Below are positions 43,291 through 51,932 of a stretch of 64,000 bases of DNA, piece after piece. Every line of letters starts with the position of its first letter. Within the stretch, counting starts at the first letter, position 1. The stretch spans positions 1 to 64,000 of the forward strand of contig JAGAHX010000078.1 of NCBI GenBank assembly GCA_017626845.1, given 5' to 3'. The stretch is from Bacillota bacterium (GTDB taxonomy: Bacteria; Bacillota; Clostridia; Peptostreptococcales; Anaerovoracaceae). The position numbers were made by a program, and so were the translations under genes. The notes under the pieces were generated by a model that was not told the origin of the DNA, ran no database searches, and saw nothing but the letters and a program-made list of their open reading frames with translations.

Positions 43291-44484
43291 ATGAAATTTT
43301 CCAGCAAGATCCAGAAGTGCGGTCTTTCCCCCATCCGTAAGTTCTATCCATACCAGGTAGAAGCGCAGAAGCGGGGCATGAAGATCTATCACCTGAACAT
43401 CGGCCAGCCCGACATCAAGACCCCCGAGTCTTATTTCGAAACCGTCCGTAACTTCAGCGCTCCCGTTCTGGAGTATGCACCTTCCCCGGGTATGCCCGTG
43501 ACCATCAAGAAGGTTGAAGATTACTACAAGAACCTGGGCATGGATATCCAGCCCGGCGACGTCGTGATCACGGCAGGCGGATCCGAAGCGATCACCTTCA
43601 CCATGGAATGCATCCTGGATGACGGCGATGAGATCATCATCCCGGAACCCTTCTATCCCAACTACAAGACCTTCATCTACAACACCGGCGCAGACATCGT
43701 GCCCATCAAGACCTCTGCAGAAGAAGGCTACCGTTTCGCTACCAGAGAAAAGATCGAGGCAGCGATCACGCCGAAGACCAGAGCGATCATGTTCACGAAC
43801 CCCGGCAACCCCACCGGCGTCGTCCTGACCCCGGAAGAAAGACGTCTGGTTGCAGACATCGCCAAGGAACACGATCTGTGGATCATCGCGGACGAAGTTT
43901 ACAGAGAATTCACCTATAACGGCGAGCCTCTGGCCACGATGGGATCCTTCGAGGATATCTTAGACAGACTGATCATCATCGACTCCGTCTCCAAGAGATT
44001 CTCCGCCTGCGGCGCAAGAGTCGGCGCAGTCATCTGCAAGAACAAGGACTTCCAGGCAGAATTCATGAAGTTATGCCAGGCAAGACTGTCCGTTCCCACG
44101 CTGGACCAGCTTGCATCCGCTTCCCTGTACGACGTAGATCCCCAGTATCTGAAGGACGTCAACGTCGAATACAAGAAGAGAAGAGATACCGTTAAGGAAG
44201 AACTCAGCAAGATCCCCGGCCTCGTCTTCAGCGAACCCGAAGGCGCCTTCTACGTTATGGTCAAGATGCCGGTAGACGATGCGGAGAAGTTCCTCATCTG
44301 GCTGCTCACCGAATTCAACGACAACAACGAGACCGTTATGTATGCTCCGGCCGGCGGCTTCTATAAGACCCCGGGTGCAGGCATCAACGAGATGCGTATC
44401 GCGTACATCCTCAACTGCGACGACCTGAGAAGAGCCATCCAGCTCCTGGGCAAGGGTATCGAGCAGTACAACGCCAGAAAGTAA
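43291..44484 (+). CDS. Class I/II aminotransferase (aspartate aminotransferase-like)
   Basis: 397 residues. NIGQPDIKTP near residue 33, TNPGNPTGVVL (about 179), DEVYREF (about 207) and the PLP lysine in SVSKRFSACGARVG (about 235-248). Fold type I transaminase; Ser-Lys-Arg around the lysine is usual for group I-gamma enzymes. The amino donor is not decided. Start ATG 43291 follows GAGGAGG. Codon use is strongly biased (CTG, ATC, AAG), suggesting high expression. Confidence 0.9.
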   Translation: MKFSSKIQKCGLSPIRKFYPYQVEAQKRGMKIYHLNIGQPDIKTPESYFETVRNFSAPVLEYAPSPGMPVTIKKVEDYYKNLGMDIQPGDVVITAGGSEAITFTMECILDDGDEIIIPEPFYPNYKTFIYNTGADIVPIKTSAEEGYRFATREKIEAAITPKTRAIMFTNPGNPTGVVLTPEERRLVADIAKEHDLWIIADEVYREFTYNGEPLATMGSFEDILDRLIIIDSVSKRFSACGARVGAVICKNKDFQAEFMKLCQARLSVPTLDQLASASLYDVDPQYLKDVNVEYKKRRDTVKEELSKIPGLVFSEPEGAFYVMVKMPVDDAEKFLIWLLTEFNDNNETVMYAPAGGFYKTPGAGINEMRIAYILNCDDLRRAIQLLGKGIEQYNARK

Positions 44485-44512
44485 TTTCGGCAGAACCCAT
44501 ACAAACAAAGGG

Positions 44513-44541
44513 CCGGAGCACAACGCTCCGGTTCTTTTTCT
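44513..44541 (+). terminator. Terminator after the aminotransferase gene
   Basis: CCGGAGC/GCTCCGG arms with a five-base loop, then TTCTTTTTC. Confidence 0.85.
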
Positions 44542-44562
44542 GTTTTTCGTCAACCAAAAGTG

Positions 44563-44580
44563 TGTTATCATAGAAATATG
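44563..44580 (+). promoter_or_regulatory. Extended -10 placed six bases before ATG 44578
   Basis: TG-T-TATCAT (44563-44571), six bases (AGAAAT), ATG 44578. No Shine-Dalgarno. Same geometry as at 38513 and 54509. Confidence 0.55.
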
Positions 44581-45303
44581 AAGGAACTTCTGAACGAAAA
44601 ACTCAAGGCTTACCGGGAATTGGGCCCGGTCCTTCCGGAGGCCCGCAAGTGGCTGGAGGATTCCAACCTGTGGATGCTTCTGTACACCGTGCTCTGCCAG
44701 CGGGGCGTGCGGGTGGAAAAGAAGACCCTGGTGGATATTCTGTCCGGCCTCATCATGGAAGACGTCAACATCGACCTCTACGGCTTCTGCTTCCGTCTGC
44801 GGGACGTCTACAAGGACATGATCAGCTCCGTGGAAATGCAGGCGACCCTCAACACGAAGATGCTGGACGGCTGGTACGAAGACCTTCTGGAACCGGAGGG
44901 ACCGGTCCACAGAAGGGATAACGCAGTAGTCTACGATATCGGTTTTATTCCCTGCCACTACAGTGAGATCTCGGAACGGATGGATCATCTCTTCCGGGCG
45001 ATGGACGGCGTCACCGACGGCGCCCTGAAGGCCGCGGAACTGCAGATGGGCATCATCAACATCTATGCCTACGGTCCGGACACCATCACCATGGCGCTGT
45101 TGGCCTCCGCCTATGCGCTCCTGCAAGCCGGCATCCCGCTTCCGTCCTATCCCGTGAGCGAGGACGAATACCGCCGCCTCATGAGTTCGTGCATCAACGA
45201 CGGCGACGAAGCCCCCTTCTGCAATATGCATTACCGCAGCCTGGTAAACCGGCTGGAGACTGTGCTCCAGGTGTACCGGGAGGCATTGGAGACTCAGGAA
45301 TGA
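44578..45303 (+). CDS. Unknown protein, possibly a degenerate Fic-fold protein
   Basis: 241 residues, all-alpha. I do not recognise a family firmly. The segment AAELQMGIINIYAYGPDTIT followed by LLASAYALLQAGIPLPSYPVSEDEYRRLMSS (about 155-210) has the spacing and hydrophobic pattern of Fic domains around HPFxxGNGR...LLxxxGxP...Y, but the catalytic histidine and GNGR are absent. If this is right, AMP-transfer is lost. It overlaps murB by four bases (ATGA) and starts the murB-PHP-rapZ operon. The mRNA is probably leaderless. Confidence 0.5.
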   Translation: MKELLNEKLKAYRELGPVLPEARKWLEDSNLWMLLYTVLCQRGVRVEKKTLVDILSGLIMEDVNIDLYGFCFRLRDVYKDMISSVEMQATLNTKMLDGWYEDLLEPEGPVHRRDNAVVYDIGFIPCHYSEISERMDHLFRAMDGVTDGALKAAELQMGIINIYAYGPDTITMALLASAYALLQAGIPLPSYPVSEDEYRRLMSSCINDGDEAPFCNMHYRSLVNRLETVLQVYREALETQE

Positions 45304-46214
45304 ACATACAGGAAATCAAAGAACAGCTTCTTTTATATACCGACGAAGACCGGGTAATGGAATACGAACCCATGGATCTTCATACCAGTTTCCGCTGCGG
45401 AGGCGCGGCGGATCTTTTTGTCACGCCGGCAGGTGTGGGCGAACTGATGAACGTGCTGGATCTGGTCCGCACGCGTAAGATCCCCTATCTCGTGCTGGGC
45501 AACGGCAGCAACGTGCTCTTCCGGGACGGCGGCTACCATGGGATGGTCATCCGCGTCGGAGAAGGCATGGACCGGGTGCGCATCGAGGGGCAGACCGTAT
45601 TTGCGGAGCCCGGCGTGAGCCTGGCAAAACTCTCCCGCATGGCGGCGGCCGAAGGTCTGTCCGGCCTGGAATTTGCCTGCGGCATCCCCGGATCTTTGGG
45701 CGGCGCCGTGTACATGAATGCGGGCGCTTACGACCACGAACTGAAAGACGTTTTGCTGTCCGTCTCCTCCATCAACCGGATCGGGATGATGAAGGACCGC
45801 AAGGCGGAGGACTGCGGCTTCGGTTACCGGCGCAGCATCTATATGGAAAACGGCGAGGTGATCCTCGGGGTCAAGCTCTTCCTGAAGCCCGATTCCAAGA
45901 TGGACATCGATGCCCGGATGAAGGATTACACCCTGCGCCGGAACAGCAAGCAGCCTGTGAACCTGCCCAGCGCCGGCAGCTTCTTTAAGCGGCCGGAAGG
46001 GCATTTTGCCGGCAAACTGATCGAAGACGCGGGGCTGAAGGGCCTGCAGATCGGCGGAGCCCAGGTGAGCCCCATGCATGCGGGCTTTCTCGTGAACAAC
46101 GGCGGGGCCACGGCTTCCGACGTACTGGATCTGATGCGCGTCGTGCAGGAGACCGTCATGGACAAGTTCGGCGTGATGCTGGAACCGGAGGTGCGTATCG
46201 TTGGCGAACCGTAG
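45300..46214 (+). CDS. murB: UDP-N-acetylenolpyruvoylglucosamine reductase
   Basis: 304 residues, type IIb MurB (no extra loop). FAD site LGNGSNVLFRDGGYHG (about 63-78), GLEFACGIPGSLGGAVYMNA (about 121-140), catalytic Ser in LPSAGSFFKRP and the C-terminal Glu in LEPEVRIVGE. It reduces the enolpyruvyl group to make UDP-MurNAc in the cytoplasm. The start overlaps the upstream stop. Confidence 0.95.
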   Translation: MNIQEIKEQLLLYTDEDRVMEYEPMDLHTSFRCGGAADLFVTPAGVGELMNVLDLVRTRKIPYLVLGNGSNVLFRDGGYHGMVIRVGEGMDRVRIEGQTVFAEPGVSLAKLSRMAAAEGLSGLEFACGIPGSLGGAVYMNAGAYDHELKDVLLSVSSINRIGMMKDRKAEDCGFGYRRSIYMENGEVILGVKLFLKPDSKMDIDARMKDYTLRRNSKQPVNLPSAGSFFKRPEGHFAGKLIEDAGLKGLQIGGAQVSPMHAGFLVNNGGATASDVLDLMRVVQETVMDKFGVMLEPEVRIVGEP

Positions 46215-47010
46215 ATCGAAGGGCCTGACGGGCTGCGGATATAACGGCCTGAATTACACGGGACCGAGCCGCCTGCTTTGGGATCTTCACACCCATACGC
46301 TTTACAGTCACGGTATGGGCGACATCGAAGACAACTGGAAGGCGGCAAAGGATGCAGGCATGGAAGTCCTGGGCATTGCGGATCATGGGCCGGGTCACAT
46401 CGGCTTCGGCATCAGCCGGAAGCACCTGCCGGAGATGCGCGCAAAAATCGAGGCGGTGAATGCCCGTGCGCAGCAGGAAGGCGGACCCCGGGTGCAGCTT
46501 GGAGTGGAGGCCAATATCATAAATCCGGACGGGGAACTGGACATGACCCCGGCAGAGCTGGCGCAGCTGGATTTCGTCATCGCAGGCTATCATTTCGGCA
46601 CCATCGGCAAAGCACCGGTGAGGGCAGGACTGATGCACGCCGCGGGCTTCGTCTACAGCCATACGGGACGGTCTGCCGCTCGCCAGCGGGACTATAACAC
46701 CAGGCTGGTGGTGGAGGCGGTCAAGCACAATCCGATCAAGATACTCAGCCATCCCGGCGCCAAAGCGGATTTCGACATTTCCGCCATCGCGCGGGTCTGC
46801 GAAGAGTACGGCACCTGGATGGAGATCAACAACCGCCACGGCTGCCTTACGGTCGAAGGCATTCGGCAAGCGGCGAAATACGACGTGACATTTATCATCG
46901 GCAGCGACGCCCACATTCCAGGCGACGTGGGACATTACGACGAGGCGCTCGGCCGCGCCATCGAAGCCGGACTGGACCTTTCCCGTATCGTTAACCTCAG
47001 ACAGGAGTAA
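46201..47010 (+). CDS. PHP-domain phosphoesterase
   Basis: 269 residues. The metal-binding PHP motifs are DLHTHTLYSHG (about 28-38), IADHGPGH, EANII, HPGAKADFD and SDAH (about 240). YcdX-like histidinol-phosphatase group by arrangement. TTG 46201 is the start, with GGAGGTG seven bases upstream, overlapping the end of murB. A PHP gene between murB and rapZ is a common clostridial order. Substrate unknown. Confidence 0.9.
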   Translation: MANRRSKGLTGCGYNGLNYTGPSRLLWDLHTHTLYSHGMGDIEDNWKAAKDAGMEVLGIADHGPGHIGFGISRKHLPEMRAKIEAVNARAQQEGGPRVQLGVEANIINPDGELDMTPAELAQLDFVIAGYHFGTIGKAPVRAGLMHAAGFVYSHTGRSAARQRDYNTRLVVEAVKHNPIKILSHPGAKADFDISAIARVCEEYGTWMEINNRHGCLTVEGIRQAAKYDVTFIIGSDAHIPGDVGHYDEALGRAIEAGLDLSRIVNLRQE

Positions 47011-47012
47011 TC

Positions 47013-47858
47013 ATGGAAGTCATTATCATCACCGGGCTTTCCGGCGCCGGCAAATCCCAGGCGGTAAACTGCATGGAGGACCTGGGTTATTACTGTATCG
47101 ATAACATGCCGCCCCGTCTCATCCGGGAGTTCATCAGCCTTGTGGAATCCGGCACCTCCGGCATCGACAAAGCCGCTTTCGTCGTGGATATCCGGCAGGG
47201 CAGTTTCTTTGAAGACCTGAAGGAAGCGCTGGATAATCTGAAGAAGTCGGGTACGGACTACCGCATCCTCTTCCTCGAGGCTTCGGACCGGGTGCTGCTG
47301 CGCCGCTACAAGGAGACCCGCCGCAGCCATCCCATGGATAAGACCAGCATCCAGAAGGGTATTCAGAGCGAACGGGAGAAATTGGCGGAGATCCGCAAAC
47401 AGGCGTCATTCATCATCGACACGTCGAACTTTAAGACCGCGGATCTGAATGCGGAGATCAAACAGAGGCTGAACCCGGGAGAGAGGGAAGAGAATTTCAC
47501 CATCACTGTGGAGAGTTTCGGCTTTAAGCACGGCGTGCCGCAGGAAGCGGACTGGGTGCTGGATGCCAGATTCCTGCCGAATCCGTTCTATCTCAACAGC
47601 TTAAAGAAACTGACGGGTAACAACCGCAAAGTGCGGGACTACGTCATGAAGTCGCCTTTAGCGAAGAACTTCGTGGGCCGCATCGTCGGACTCACCGTGG
47701 ATACCATCCCGGGCTACATCAAGGAAGGCAAATACAGCCTGGTGATTGCCATCGGCTGCACCGGCGGCCAGCACAGAAGCGTCGCCTGTGCCAACGAGAT
47801 CGCGGATCACTTCCGTGAACTCGGCAAACATGTGGTGGTCATCCACCGGGATCTGTGA
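47013..47858 (+). CDS. rapZ: RapZ/YvcJ P-loop nucleotide-binding protein
   Basis: 281 residues. Walker A GLSGAGKSQ (about 8-16), YYCIDNMPPRLI (about 28-39), and the C-terminal domain with ESFGFKHGVPQEADWVLDAR and GCTGGQHRSVACANEIA. RapZ is an RNase adaptor in enterics, and YvcJ hydrolyses nucleotides in Bacillus. It starts two bases after the PHP gene. Normally yvcK and whiA follow; here whiA lies 6.6 kb away. Confidence 0.95.
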   Translation: MEVIIITGLSGAGKSQAVNCMEDLGYYCIDNMPPRLIREFISLVESGTSGIDKAAFVVDIRQGSFFEDLKEALDNLKKSGTDYRILFLEASDRVLLRRYKETRRSHPMDKTSIQKGIQSEREKLAEIRKQASFIIDTSNFKTADLNAEIKQRLNPGEREENFTITVESFGFKHGVPQEADWVLDARFLPNPFYLNSLKKLTGNNRKVRDYVMKSPLAKNFVGRIVGLTVDTIPGYIKEGKYSLVIAIGCTGGQHRSVACANEIADHFRELGKHVVVIHRDL

Positions 47859-47940
47859 TATACTAATTTGTGCGGGCAAATCAAAAATGCCCCGAAAACT
47901 GTTCTAAAGTTTATCTATGATATAAAAAGGAGAAAAAGCT

Positions 47941-48771
47941 ATGGACAAATTGATCATCTCCTGCTGCATTTGCGGAGCAGAAGTTACCAAGGAAAACAAC
48001 CCGGCCGTTCCCTACACCGTAGAGGAGATCGCCCGCGAAGCGAAATCCGCTTACGATGCCGGCGCAGCCCTCATCCACCTGCACGTCAGATGGGACGATG
48101 GTACGCCCACCCAGGACAAGGGCAGATTCCAGGAATGCGTAGACGCCATCCGTAAGGTTTGCCCGGATGTCATCATCCAGCCCTCCACCGGCGGCGCTGT
48201 CGGCATGACCGACCTGGAAAGACTTCAGTCCACCGAGATCACCCCGACTCCGGAAATGGCTACCCTGGACTGCGGTACCTGCAACTTCGGCGGAGACGAG
48301 ATCTTCATCAATACCGATAACACCATCAACAACTTCGGCGACATCATGAAGGAAAGAGGCATCAAGCCCGAATGCGAAGTTTTCGACAAGGGCATGATCG
48401 ACCTGGCTCTGAAGGCTGCTAAGAAGGGTCACATCGATTACCCGATCCACTTCGACTTCGTTCTGGGCGTTCAGATGACCGCTACCGTAAGAGACCTGGT
48501 CTACATGGCCACCTCCATCCCCGCAGGCTGCACCTGGACCGCTACCGGTATCGGCAAGACCGCTTGGGACATCGCCGCTGCTACCATCGCTATGGGCGGC
48601 CACGTAAGAGTCGGCTTCGAGGACAACGTTTACATGTCCAAGGGCGTCCTGGCCAAGTCCAACGGCGAAATGGTCGAAAGAGTTGTCCAGATGGCTAAGC
48701 TGATGAACCGCGAAGTCGCTACCCCGGCAGAAGCCAGACAGATCCTGGGCCTCAAGCCGCTGGAAGCGTAA
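47941..48771 (+). CDS. kce: 3-keto-5-aminohexanoate cleavage enzyme (BKACE family)
   Basis: 276 residues. Family start LIISCCICGAEVTKENNPAV, ALIHLHVRWDDG (metal/His site, about 42-53), IIQPSTGGAVG and ATLDCGTCNFG. Kce splits 3-keto-5-aminohexanoate with acetyl-CoA during lysine fermentation. The BKACE family has many other beta-keto acid substrates, so the assignment to lysine is likely but not certain. AAAAGGAGAAA precedes the ATG and an extended -10 (TGATATAAA) sits before it. The other lysine genes (kamA, kdd, kal) are not in the window. Codon bias suggests strong expression. Confidence 0.85.
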   Translation: MDKLIISCCICGAEVTKENNPAVPYTVEEIAREAKSAYDAGAALIHLHVRWDDGTPTQDKGRFQECVDAIRKVCPDVIIQPSTGGAVGMTDLERLQSTEITPTPEMATLDCGTCNFGGDEIFINTDNTINNFGDIMKERGIKPECEVFDKGMIDLALKAAKKGHIDYPIHFDFVLGVQMTATVRDLVYMATSIPAGCTWTATGIGKTAWDIAAATIAMGGHVRVGFEDNVYMSKGVLAKSNGEMVERVVQMAKLMNREVATPAEARQILGLKPLEA

Positions 48772-48791
48772 TTTCCCGAATAAAAACGATG

Positions 48792-48818
48792 ACCCCGGAG
48801 CAATGCTCCGGGGTTTTT
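48792..48818 (+). terminator. Terminator after kce
   Basis: Perfect 10-bp arms ACCCCGGAGC/GCTCCGGGGT, 3-base loop, then TTTT. Confidence 0.9.
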
Positions 48819-48823
48819 GTGCA

Positions 48824-49141
48824 TTATAAGCATTTTGCGACCATTTCAGGGTCATTGATCGCTTGGTCCAAGAGCCTGCTCAGAAACCCTGTATAGCCTT
48901 TGCCTGTTGCTTTCGCCTTTTCCAGTGTATCCGGTGAGATCCGGAGGGCAATGACCGGCTTCACCTTTTCCGCGCGCCGCTTCCTGGCGATCTCCGCCAT
49001 TTCCGCATATTGCCAAGGCTCCAGCTCTGGTGCCTCCGTGTCTGGTGCGACCGGATGCTTTTCTGCTTCCTTTATTTCTTTTAACTGTTCCGGTGTTGGT
49101 TTCTGTCCGGGATATATCGTTATCTTTTCAGTAGAGGCCAT
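48824..49141 (-). CDS. brnA: BrnA-type antitoxin
   Basis: 105 residues. Acidic N-terminal half (QLKEIKEAEKHPVAPDTEAP) and a C-terminal ribbon-helix-helix-like segment (KPVIALRISPDTLEKAKATG, then GFLSRLLDQAIN), as in BrnA antitoxins. It neutralises BrnT and represses the operon. Start ATG 49141 follows AGAAAGG; it overlaps the toxin end by 14 bases, the usual brnT-brnA order. Confidence 0.85.
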   Translation of the reverse strand: MASTEKITIYPGQKPTPEQLKEIKEAEKHPVAPDTEAPELEPWQYAEMAEIARKRRAEKVKPVIALRISPDTLEKAKATGKGYTGFLSRLLDQAINDPEMVAKCL

Positions 49142-49424
49142 AATATATTTTCCTTTCTGTTTTGGTGGCAAGTCGGGCGGAGATGATTCGCACCGTATCC
49201 CCACGCATCGTGTACACCACGAATAGAACATTCTTGACCATGCCGATCACGACATAGCGGTCCTCGTCTATACTGTGAACCGCATCATAATACTCAATTC
49301 GATCGTTGTCTGCAAATACCAGTGCAGCAGTAGCAAAACTGATTCTGTGCTTTTGGATATTCGCCTGATTTTTAGATTCGTCCCACTCAACACTTATAGG
49401 GGGTGGAAAGGGTATCTTTGTCAT
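49128..49424 (-). CDS. brnT: BrnT-type ribonuclease toxin
   Basis: 98 residues. SVEWDESKNQANIQKHRISF (about 11-30) and the ending RIISARLATKTERKIY are characteristic of BrnT, a RelE-fold RNase. Start is uncertain: ATG 49424 has no Shine-Dalgarno and lies one base after a consensus -10; TTG 49454 coincides with the -35. Toxin and antitoxin overlap and face away from the SLH gene. Confidence 0.85.
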   Translation of the reverse strand: MTKIPFPPPISVEWDESKNQANIQKHRISFATAALVFADNDRIEYYDAVHSIDEDRYVVIGMVKNVLFVVYTMRGDTVRIISARLATKTERKIYYGLY

Positions 49425-49425
49425 A

Positions 49426-49454
49426 AGTATAACTTTAAGTATTACAATTGTCAA
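49426..49454 (-). promoter_or_regulatory. Consensus promoter overlapping the brnT start
   Basis: Minus strand TTGACA (49449-49454), exactly 17 bases, TATACT (49426-49431). The expected transcription start falls inside codon 2 of the apparent brnT start. Confidence 0.6.
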
Positions 49455-49558
49455 TTGTGCAATGCAGACAATAATGGTAAATATTTAATGTAAATATATG
49501 GTATGTCGATGATGAACATTTGTCAACAGGCAAAACACTATGCTGGCAGGCTATCGTT

Positions 49559-49587
49559 TTGCGGGTTTTCTTTTCCTAAAATATAAG
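49559..49587 (+). promoter_or_regulatory. Promoter of the second SLH gene
   Basis: TTGCGG (49559-49564), 17-base spacer, TATAAG (49582-49587). The stretch 49455-49622 is AT-rich and holds no other gene. Confidence 0.5.
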
Positions 49588-49622
49588 CGCAAACTTTTTT
49601 AATAGTAGTTATGGAGGAAACT

Positions 49623-51914
49623 ATGAAAAAACGCTTATTTGCAGCGATTATTTGTATGATTCTTGTCTTCAGCATGATGCCAGTAGGAGTCTTTGCGGAA
49701 GGTTCAGGATCTATGGAACCTGGTCTATATTGGCGAAAAACCAGGCTGTCCCAAGATGACGAAGGTCATGTCATCTTTCTGCCAACAGACGATGATTATT
49801 CAAAAGATCTCATAGAAGGCAGCACCGGCGGCAGCAGTAATGTGCTTGAATTCTTTTATGTTGACGATAGTGGAGAGAAACATCATCTGAAATGTTCAGA
49901 TTTAGATTTTCAAGGCGATATTTGTAATGCTCAGCCGTTGCCAAGTGGACTTGAGGATCCCAGTATTGAAAACATGGATAATTGGTCTCTTGTTGACATT
50001 AATTTTAACAAAGAAGGCACTGGAGCCGTTATCTATAATAGCTATAAGATCACACTTGTCGGTATAGCAGAACCGGACTATGAATTCTACACATATGATA
50101 AAGTAACGGGTAAGCCGGGCGAGATTCTGGATAACTGGAACTGGAGCGAGGATAACAAGACCATTTGTTTCGCTGGCAATGCGAATAAAGGGACGATGGT
50201 CCGTAATATTGAGGAATACAAGGAACGAAGCAATATGAATCCAGTTTTCTCTCCGGATCCGGAAACAGATCCTGACGCTTTTCCGACGCTTTTTGTAACA
50301 GTTACATTAGAGGACCCGACGGAAGAGAATTTGTTTTTGACCTTTAATAAGGCGGATGATTCCGAGGGCGGACATATAAGTATTACTATTCATCGTACAG
50401 GGGGTAATACAGGAGATCCCGGTCTGTTCTGGCGTCAGGCAGATAGCGAGAACTGGTCAAACGATACGATTAAAGGACTATGCGGCGATGGTAACCGCTT
50501 TAAATTTGTTTTCCGAGATGAGCATGGGTCGCATGATATTTTAAAGGAGGACCTATCCACGGCTGCAACATTCTTTGATTGGGAGACCGAAGGACCTGGG
50601 GTTAATTTTCATTTTATAACAGCTGGAAATGGAGAACTGATTTATAAGGATAATCCTGAGTACAAGATCCCAATCGTAGTGGAACATAAACCGGCCGAAG
50701 CCGTAAAGGAAAACGAAGTAGCGGCAACTTGCAAGGCAGAAGGCTCCTACGATGAAGTCGTTTACTGCAGCGAGTGCAAGGAAGAGATCTCCCGGACAAA
50801 GAAGACCATCGAAAAGTCTGCTCATACTCCGGCCGAGGCCGTAAAGGAAAACGAAGTAGCGGCAACTTGCAAGGCAGAAGGCTCCTACGATGAAGTCGTT
50901 TACTGCAGTGAGTGCAAGGAAGAGATTTCCCGGACAAAGAAAACCATCGAAAAACTTGCCCATACTCCGGCCGAAGCGGTAAAGGAAAACGAAGTCGCAG
51001 CAACCTGCAAGGCCGAGGGTTCCTACGATGAAGTCGTTTACTGTAGCGAATGCAAAGAGGAGATCTCCAGAGAAACAAAGACGATAGCCAAATTGACCGA
51101 ACATTCCTGGGGTGAATGGGTCAAAAATGATGCCGGAACGGAACAGACGCGCACCTGCACCGTATGCGGTGAGACCGAGACCGAAGCGATCCCCGGCGGA
51201 GAGAACGGCGGAAACGCAGGCGGTGGCGGCGGTCACAGCGGCGGCAGCACGCCGAGACCGTCAGAACCTGCTGTAACCCCGGAAGATCCTGCGGAAGATA
51301 CCAAGGAGACGGTAAAGGTCGAGGTAACAGATCCTGTTACCGGAGAGACGACCGAAGTGGAAGTTCCGAAGGCTGCGGCAGATGCGGCAAATCAGTTCGA
51401 AGACGTAGAACCTACCGACTATTTTGCGGAGGCAGTCGGTTATGCAGCAGAGAACGGCATTACTGCCGGCGTATCTGCAGGCAGATTCGGCCCGTCGAAG
51501 GATTGTACCAGAGGCCAGGTCGTAACATTCCTGTGGACAGCACGTGGGAAGAGTGCACCCGAAAAGACTTCTGGTTTTGCGGATATCACAGGGAGTGCAT
51601 ACTATGCAGATGCCGTTGCCTGGGCAGTGGAAAACGGCATTACGGCAGGGACCTCCGAAACGCAATTCAGCCCGGATCGGACCGTCACCAGAGGCCAGTT
51701 TATCACGATGCTCTGGGTTTCCCTGGGCAAACCGGAGGTCGACACAGAACTTCCCTTCGTCGATGTCCCGGAAGATACCTATTATGCAAAAGCGGTTGCC
51801 TGGGCGTATGCGAACGGCATTACGGCGGGTAAATCCGCAACGGTTTTCGGCGCGGATGACCCCTGCACCAGAGGTCAGATCGTAACGTTCCTGTATAACG
51901 CGATCGTAGAATAA
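49623..51914 (+). CDS. Secreted SLH surface protein with three near-identical cysteine repeats
   Basis: 763 residues. Signal peptide MKKRLFAAIICMILVFSMMP ending near VFAEG. An N-terminal 350-residue domain of unknown fold follows, with two related segments (LYWRKTRL and LFWRQADS, each before a glycine-rich turn). Three 46-residue repeats (about 357-494) contain ATCKAEGSYDE and VYCSECKEEISR, then HSWGEW...CTVCGETE, a Gly/Ser linker and three SLH repeats (about 595-763). ATG 49623 follows GGAGG. The first 1000 bases are noticeably richer in A and T than the SLH-encoding end, which suggests a foreign N-terminal half joined to a resident anchor. Confidence 0.88.
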   Translation: MKKRLFAAIICMILVFSMMPVGVFAEGSGSMEPGLYWRKTRLSQDDEGHVIFLPTDDDYSKDLIEGSTGGSSNVLEFFYVDDSGEKHHLKCSDLDFQGDICNAQPLPSGLEDPSIENMDNWSLVDINFNKEGTGAVIYNSYKITLVGIAEPDYEFYTYDKVTGKPGEILDNWNWSEDNKTICFAGNANKGTMVRNIEEYKERSNMNPVFSPDPETDPDAFPTLFVTVTLEDPTEENLFLTFNKADDSEGGHISITIHRTGGNTGDPGLFWRQADSENWSNDTIKGLCGDGNRFKFVFRDEHGSHDILKEDLSTAATFFDWETEGPGVNFHFITAGNGELIYKDNPEYKIPIVVEHKPAEAVKENEVAATCKAEGSYDEVVYCSECKEEISRTKKTIEKSAHTPAEAVKENEVAATCKAEGSYDEVVYCSECKEEISRTKKTIEKLAHTPAEAVKENEVAATCKAEGSYDEVVYCSECKEEISRETKTIAKLTEHSWGEWVKNDAGTEQTRTCTVCGETETEAIPGGENGGNAGGGGGHSGGSTPRPSEPAVTPEDPAEDTKETVKVEVTDPVTGETTEVEVPKAAADAANQFEDVEPTDYFAEAVGYAAENGITAGVSAGRFGPSKDCTRGQVVTFLWTARGKSAPEKTSGFADITGSAYYADAVAWAVENGITAGTSETQFSPDRTVTRGQFITMLWVSLGKPEVDTELPFVDVPEDTYYAKAVAWAYANGITAGKSATVFGADDPCTRGQIVTFLYNAIVE
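50691..51104 (+). repeat. Three tandem 138-bp coding repeats
   Basis: Units begin at 50691, 50829 and 50967, each opening with CCGGCCGA and encoding PAEAVKENEVAATCKAEGSY. Copies 1 and 2 are almost identical at DNA level; copy 3 has more silent changes. The unit is 46 codons, so copy-number change keeps the frame. Confidence 0.9.
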
Positions 51915-51932
51915 AAAGCATACCAAACAAAT

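Noticed and set aside
50691..51104. CRISPR or non-coding satellite repeats
   Set aside because: The 138-bp units are in frame and encode a clear cysteine-containing protein repeat.
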